Part shown: one piece after another, positions 60,417 to 64,000 of the stretch
How the letters are laid out: each line of letters opens with the position of its first letter
Numbering within the stretch: the stretch's first letter is position 1
Source: Phaeocystidibacter marisrubri
GTDB taxonomy: Bacteria > Bacteroidota > Bacteroidia > Flavobacteriales > Schleiferiaceae
DNA: 64,000 nt
Assembly (NCBI RefSeq): GCF_008933165.1
Contig: NZ_WBVQ01000001.1
Coordinates: forward strand, 992,001 to 1,056,000
Direction: 5' to 3'
Notes under the pieces: generated by a model
What the model was told of the DNA's origin: nothing
The model's input: only the letters and a program-made list of their open reading frames with translations
Databases searched by the model: none
Position numbers and translations under genes: made by a program

Positions 60417-60786
60417 ATTTCTTAATGATACGGAACTCGTTTCCTTCTATTAATAGTAGGGTAGAAGGGAGGCTATCATCTTTTTCAGAAATCTCTTCAG
60501 ATTTTGTTTCAGTGAAAGGAAGCTCTGGAGCACCTGTTTTTTCAAGGGGTTCCTGTGGAATAGGAGGATTTTCAACCTTCTGAGATTTGCCTAAAAGAAG
60601 CCAAGATGGGTCTATCTCTGGAAAAGCGTCAAGAATCTGAAGTACCACGTGTAAACTAGGCTTATTTCGTCCCGATAAGATGTGACTAATAATGGGACGC
60701 TTGATTCCAATCTTGTCGGCAAAGGCCCCGTTGCTCAATTTCCGTTTAGAAATGATCTCTGTTATACGTTTGGTAATATCTTCCAT
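60409..60786 (-). CDS. XRE-family helix-turn-helix regulator
   Basis: 125 aa. The N-terminal HTH (about 5-65) reads ITEIISKRKLSNGAFADKIGIKRPIISHILSGRNKPSLHVVLQILDAFPEIDPSWLLLGKS, a typical XRE/lambda-repressor fold. The C-terminal half is a disordered Pro/Glu/Ser-rich region ending in a short hydrophobic strand. A 12-bp perfect palindrome lies 15 bp upstream of the start. It is encoded between two secreted-enzyme genes, but no target is proven. Confidence 0.9.
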   Translation of the reverse strand: MEDITKRITEIISKRKLSNGAFADKIGIKRPIISHILSGRNKPSLHVVLQILDAFPEIDPSWLLLGKSQKVENPPIPQEPLEKTGAPELPFTETKSEEISEKDDSLPSTLLLIEGNEFRIIKKSN

Positions 60787-60800
60787 GCTTCAAATGTAAA

Positions 60801-60812
60801 TAACAATTGTTA
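60801..60812. promoter_or_regulatory. Candidate operator upstream of the XRE gene
   Basis: TAACAATTGTTA is a perfect 12-bp palindrome, 15 bp upstream of the XRE start and overlapping the stop of the PhoD-like gene. XRE repressors often bind such sites to control themselves. Confidence 0.4.
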
Positions 60813-62117
60813 CAAGGAACGAAATGTATATGTGATTATTTCTTCACCATCTTTGTTCTTGTATTCGGCGATTAGTACTCGATCTCCAGATTCACCTTTC
60901 ACCGTAATCAGTGCGTAGTTACGCTGATGAATCAGTTCACCTATTCTGTTTGAATTGTTCTCTCCTTTGGTAGCACTTGCTACACCTGAAGTAAGGGGAG
61001 AGATAGTTAAGTCTACTATGCGGAAGCCTTCTTTTGTTTGTATTGATGAAGCTTCAGAGTGGTGTCTATCACCTGTGAGGAAAATGATGTTATTCGTCTC
61101 AAGAGAAGCAAGACGATCCAAGAGATACTCTTGCTCTTCAGGATAGGTTGCATACGTCTCAAACACGGCTTCGGAGTTAAGAACTTGTCCTCCTATAGAA
61201 ATGATGAAGAAGCTAGCGCGATTGTAAAACTCTATTTGCGATATAAGCCATTCGATCTGCTCCGTTCCAAGTATCTGAGGAGTGGGTGAGTTGGTCGAAG
61301 TACGATGAGTTCTGTTGTCTAATCCTATAAAGACAACATCACTATGCACTTGTATCCAACGCAGGTCGTTAACATTTCTAACTCCGTATTGAGATCGAGG
61401 CCAGAAAGTTTTAAAGGCAGTCAAACCACTATCAATTAAGAAGTATGAGCTGTTCATGTCGTTTGGCCCACAATCGTGATCATCTAGAATCGCGTAGTTA
61501 GGACGAGTGGAAAGTAACTTTTGTAAATGCGCATTTGTTCGGTCTTGAATAAAGCGTCGCGACAATCCAGACGGACTAGAATAGTCTGATGGGCGTTGAT
61601 ACACATTATCCCCCAACCATAGTGTGAAATCAGCATCCTCCGCAGCCATAGATGTAAAGATTTCATAATCTCCGCCGTATGGACTACCAGGGCGATCGGT
61701 ATCTTCTTCATTTATATAATTACAGCTACCGGCTACAAAGCTAAAGTCAGGTGCAGGAACCCTGTGCTGCCAATCCAAAGGAGTGTGAATACTCGCCAAC
61801 GCAACCACTCCCGTGTCTGTTGGGGCATAATTGTTGGCGTACTTGACCCTAAGATCATAAGACTGGTTAGGGGTTAAACCTGTAAATCGAATGGGCAAAT
61901 TCTGTTCATATGAAATTCTTGCTCCTTGTTTATCGTGTATAACACCCTTGTTGTCATTTGAGAGATAGAATTCTAGACGATAGGATGCGTCATATGCAAT
62001 GCATGAGAAGTATGCTTCACGGTGATTGACCTCACCAATGGTGACTTGCAAATGGGGTTGAGCAAATGAAAGCAGGGGGATGGAAGCAAGAACGCTTAGA
62101 TACTGTATCTTGGTCAT
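60810..62117 (-). CDS. Secreted PhoD-like alkaline phosphatase/phosphodiesterase
   Basis: 435 aa with a signal peptide (MTKIQYLSVLASIPLLSFA). After an N-terminal Ig-like domain (about 20-110, ending LRVKYANNYAP) comes the metallophosphatase core: FSFVAGSCNYIN, DFTLWLGDNVYQRP, AILDDHDCGPNDMNSSYF and IIFLTGDRHHSE, all metal-binding motifs of the PhoD family. It releases phosphate or cleaves phosphodiesters outside the cytoplasm. The start is divergent from, and nearly overlaps, the M14-like gene region on the other strand. Confidence 0.9.
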   Translation of the reverse strand: MTKIQYLSVLASIPLLSFAQPHLQVTIGEVNHREAYFSCIAYDASYRLEFYLSNDNKGVIHDKQGARISYEQNLPIRFTGLTPNQSYDLRVKYANNYAPTDTGVVALASIHTPLDWQHRVPAPDFSFVAGSCNYINEEDTDRPGSPYGGDYEIFTSMAAEDADFTLWLGDNVYQRPSDYSSPSGLSRRFIQDRTNAHLQKLLSTRPNYAILDDHDCGPNDMNSSYFLIDSGLTAFKTFWPRSQYGVRNVNDLRWIQVHSDVVFIGLDNRTHRTSTNSPTPQILGTEQIEWLISQIEFYNRASFFIISIGGQVLNSEAVFETYATYPEEQEYLLDRLASLETNNIIFLTGDRHHSEASSIQTKEGFRIVDLTISPLTSGVASATKGENNSNRIGELIHQRNYALITVKGESGDRVLIAEYKNKDGEEIITYTFRSL

Positions 62118-62197
62118 TGAAATCAGGTTATAAACAGCGAAAGTATAGAGTGTATGTAAACTCTAGATTTCGTTTCAAGTTATTAAACTCTTCTTCA

Positions 62198-63382
62198 ATG
62201 TCTACTTCTGACTCTACCTTGACTAATGCATTGTCATGGTGGCACTCCAATAGTGAACCGCATGACCGTTGGCTTACTCATGCTCAAATGGTGAGATTGT
62301 TTACAAAAGTAAACGTTAACTATAGCGTAATAGGAAGGTCGGTAGAAGGAAGAGAGATTCGCGAGTATGTTCTTGGCACCGGAAGTCGCGGAGCAGTGCT
62401 ATGGTCGCAAATGCACGGCAATGAAGCGACTGCTACTTACGCACTGGTGGATTTACTTTTGTATATAGAGTCGCATGCTCAAGAATCTTGGTTAGCGGAT
62501 GTATTAAGGCGAATTCATATACGGGCTATTCCGATGGTTAACCCTGATGGAGCGGAAAGATGGAGTAGACGTACTGCGTTGAATATCGATCCCAATAGAG
62601 ATGCTGTGGCCTTGAGTTCACCAGAAACGAAATTACTCATGGATCGCATCAAGGCATCTGGCGCTGAAGTTGCGTTTAACCTACACGATCAGCGCAACAT
62701 ATTCCACTTAGAGGGCACTGATCACAGTGCAGTCATCAGTTTTTTAGCACCTTCAGCCGATGCGAGCAGATCGGTTAACCCTACGCGCCGAAAATCGATG
62801 AATTGGATATCTCATTTACAGAAGATCACCAAGCAGTTTTACGAACCTGGAGCGGGTAAATATACTGATGAGTACTATCCTACGGCATTTGGAGAAAATG
62901 TTCAAGCTTTGGGGATTCCCACTATTTTGATTGAATCAGGTGCTGCTCCCGGTGACCCGAATAGAAACGTGGCTAGGAAACTCAACTTTATTCTGCTGAT
63001 AGAAGCTTTGCGCGTACTGTCGAATTCGACCGTTTTGAACGATTATTCCATTGCTGATTACAAGGCAATCCCACTTAACGACAATAAGCAGTGGGATTTA
63101 AAGATTGAGAATGTAACGATTCGCTATTCAGATCGAAGCATTGTTGCGGATCTAGGGATTCGGTATAACTACCATCCTGATAAAACGACGGGCAAGTTGG
63201 CGTACATGGCAATTCTTGGAGATATCGGCGATCTTTCCCATCAATGTGCCTTGCAAACGATAGATGCTAAGGAAGCGGTCTTCGAGAATGGAGAAAGGCT
63301 ACCTCAATTGGATGAGGCAGCCTCGTTCACTCTCTATGGAGAGCAGAATATCTCCATAAAGAATGGCGTTCTTATTCCTTAG
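62198..63382 (+). CDS. M14-family metallopeptidase (carboxypeptidase-like)
   Basis: 394 aa from the ATG at 62198 (MSTSDSTLTNALSWW), with no signal peptide; a 44-codon extension would overlap the PhoD-like gene. The zinc site is seen in SQMHGNEATATYALVDLL (HxxE), the substrate Arg in IHIRAIPMVNPDGAERWSRRTALNIDPNRD, and the third ligand in FNLHDQRNIFHL. A catalytic Glu is expected in PTILIESGAAPGDPNRNVARK. It differs clearly from the M14 gene at 58683. Convergent with ssb, overlap 11 bp. Confidence 0.9.
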   Translation: MSTSDSTLTNALSWWHSNSEPHDRWLTHAQMVRLFTKVNVNYSVIGRSVEGREIREYVLGTGSRGAVLWSQMHGNEATATYALVDLLLYIESHAQESWLADVLRRIHIRAIPMVNPDGAERWSRRTALNIDPNRDAVALSSPETKLLMDRIKASGAEVAFNLHDQRNIFHLEGTDHSAVISFLAPSADASRSVNPTRRKSMNWISHLQKITKQFYEPGAGKYTDEYYPTAFGENVQALGIPTILIESGAAPGDPNRNVARKLNFILLIEALRVLSNSTVLNDYSIADYKAIPLNDNKQWDLKIENVTIRYSDRSIVADLGIRYNYHPDKTTGKLAYMAILGDIGDLSHQCALQTIDAKEAVFENGERLPQLDEAASFTLYGEQNISIKNGVLIP

Positions 63383-63719
63383 CGGTATCAGCAGAAGCTA
63401 TCACTTGAAGCGTATTGCATCTCACTTCGGTCACATAGTGGGTTTGCTCGCCTTTTTCGTAAGAGTGAGTAGTGAGCTTTCCTTCTAAAATGACGCGTTT
63501 TCCCTTTCTTAAGTGTGACTCTACATACTCGGCGTCTTTACCCCATGCAATAGCACGATGCCACTCCGTCGATTCAATACGTTCACCTTTGTCGTTGGTG
63601 TAGTAATCATTTGTAGCAATTGAGAACGAGGCTTTCTTCTTGCCGCTTTCAAATGTGGTGATTTCAGGATCTTTCCCGAGCGACCCCATTAGGGTAACAC
63701 GATTAACACTGTTTTTCAT
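63372..63719 (-). CDS. ssb: Single-stranded DNA-binding protein (short form)
   Basis: 115 aa, containing one OB fold: VNRVTLMGSLGKDPEITTFESGKKKASFSIATNDYYTNDKGERIESTEWHRAIAWGKDAEYVESHLRKGKRVILEGKL. The chain ends QVIASADTAKE shortly after the fold, without the acidic DDxPF tip that recruits partner proteins in most bacterial SSBs. It may be a second SSB or a short Bacteroidota form. The start lies near a palindrome-bearing upstream region. Confidence 0.92.
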   Translation of the reverse strand: MKNSVNRVTLMGSLGKDPEITTFESGKKKASFSIATNDYYTNDKGERIESTEWHRAIAWGKDAEYVESHLRKGKRVILEGKLTTHSYEKGEQTHYVTEVRCNTLQVIASADTAKE

Positions 63720-63805
63720 AACCCATCATATTTTGATTAAGACTTCAAAAGTGAGGTAATGAAAAAGAGAAGTGCCGTGTATAGATGGGTACAATCGTCT
63801 ACACA

Positions 63806-63817
63806 CGTTTGCAAACG
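63806..63817. promoter_or_regulatory. 12-bp palindrome between ssb and the following gene
   Basis: CGTTTGCAAACG is a perfect palindrome in the divergent region upstream of ssb and the zinc-ribbon gene, a plausible protein-binding site. No other support. Confidence 0.25.
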
Positions 63818-63906
63818 ACTATTCTTTTTGAGATTTGTTGCTTTTTAAAAACAATGTGTACATTAGAACAGCCTGCATCGCTTTTTTAACCAAATCACCA
63901 ACCAAA

Positions 63907-64000
63907 ATGGACACAAAATGTCTACACTGCGGAGCAAGTTTCTATGGTCGTACTGACAAGAAATTCTGCGATGATCATTGCAGAAGCACTTACCACAATG
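63907..64000 (+). CDS. Zinc-ribbon protein, N-terminal fragment (runs off the window)
   Basis: The frame from the ATG at 63907 reads MDTKCLHCGASFYGRTDKKF and then CDDHCRSTYHN to the window edge. The four Cys in a CxxC ... CxxxC-type arrangement form a treble-clef/zinc-ribbon motif (C..CG..F.GR.DKKFC...CR..Y.N) that is very common in small Bacteroidota proteins. The length and C-terminal part are outside the window, so the function cannot be told. Divergent from ssb. Confidence 0.6.
   Translation, partial: MDTKCLHCGASFYGRTDKKFCDDHCRSTYHN

Overview
The window is a chromosomal segment of a Bacteroidota bacterium, most likely a marine member of the Flavobacteriales. The evidence is the lineage-typical gene content: an MoxR/DUF58/DUF4350/DUF4129/SpoIIM/RDD locus, a Fur-purA-OstA operon, DUF5916 and DUF5723 outer-membrane proteins, an OmpA protein with PD40 repeats, TIGR02757 and DUF6580. 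Many starts are preceded by the Bacteroidota -7 promoter element TAnnTTTG, and Shine-Dalgarno sequences are mostly weak. No rRNA, tRNA, prophage, insertion sequence or CRISPR array was seen.

Layout. 1-5.9 kb: a MoxR-type envelope locus with tightly overlapping genes and a divergent RDD gene. 5.9-6.7 kb: DUF493 and DUF962 genes. 6.9-10.7 kb: an oxidoreductase cluster (nitroreductase, polysaccharide deacetylase-like lipoprotein, Old Yellow Enzyme) facing a divergent AraC-type regulator, with direct repeats between them. 10.7-18.3 kb: an accessory-looking run of short genes, all on the minus strand (RDD, DUF4259, MepB, NmrA-like SDR, Crp/Fnr regulator, small membrane and lipoproteins, SRPBCC, alpha/beta hydrolase, KptA). 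It is interrupted by a gene remnant and a 122-bp tandem repeat block. 18.8-24.4 kb: a secreted C1 peptidase, then an operon of Gfo/Idh oxidoreductase, lipoprotein, polyprenyl-phosphate sugar transferase and 3-hydroxyacyl-CoA dehydrogenase. 24.4-27.6 kb: housekeeping genes pcm, smpB, pyrD and an HMG-CoA lyase-like gene.

27.65-31.5 kb is the clearest functional system. A cobalamin riboswitch stands before a BtuB-like TonB-dependent receptor and an overlapping beta-propeller surface lipoprotein that resembles BtuG. A DUF6580 membrane protein converges on them. 31.5-37.9 kb: a CoA-transferase, a MazG-like protein, a thioredoxin-fold protein, an OstA-like protein, purA and a Fur-family regulator. 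38-43.8 kb: a PorE-like OmpA protein and a three-gene operon of uncharacterised envelope proteins. 44.2-53.1 kb: rarA, a rhomboid protease whose 3' end overlaps a secreted-protein gene in another frame, an SDR, DUF308, TIGR02757, a LolD-like ATPase, DUF5916 and sucC. 53.3-64 kb: pnuC, a TetR-UbiB-NUDIX-esterase operon, an SRPBCC-DUF429-DUF2452 operon, two M14 peptidases, an XRE regulator, a PhoD-like phosphatase, a short ssb and the start of a zinc-ribbon gene.

Several regulator genes have a palindrome or repeat exactly where an operator would be expected. The best is an 18-bp perfect FNR-like palindrome about 41 bp upstream of the predicted start of an SDR gene, directly beside the Crp/Fnr-family gene. 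All functional calls come from reading the sequence; no database search was run.
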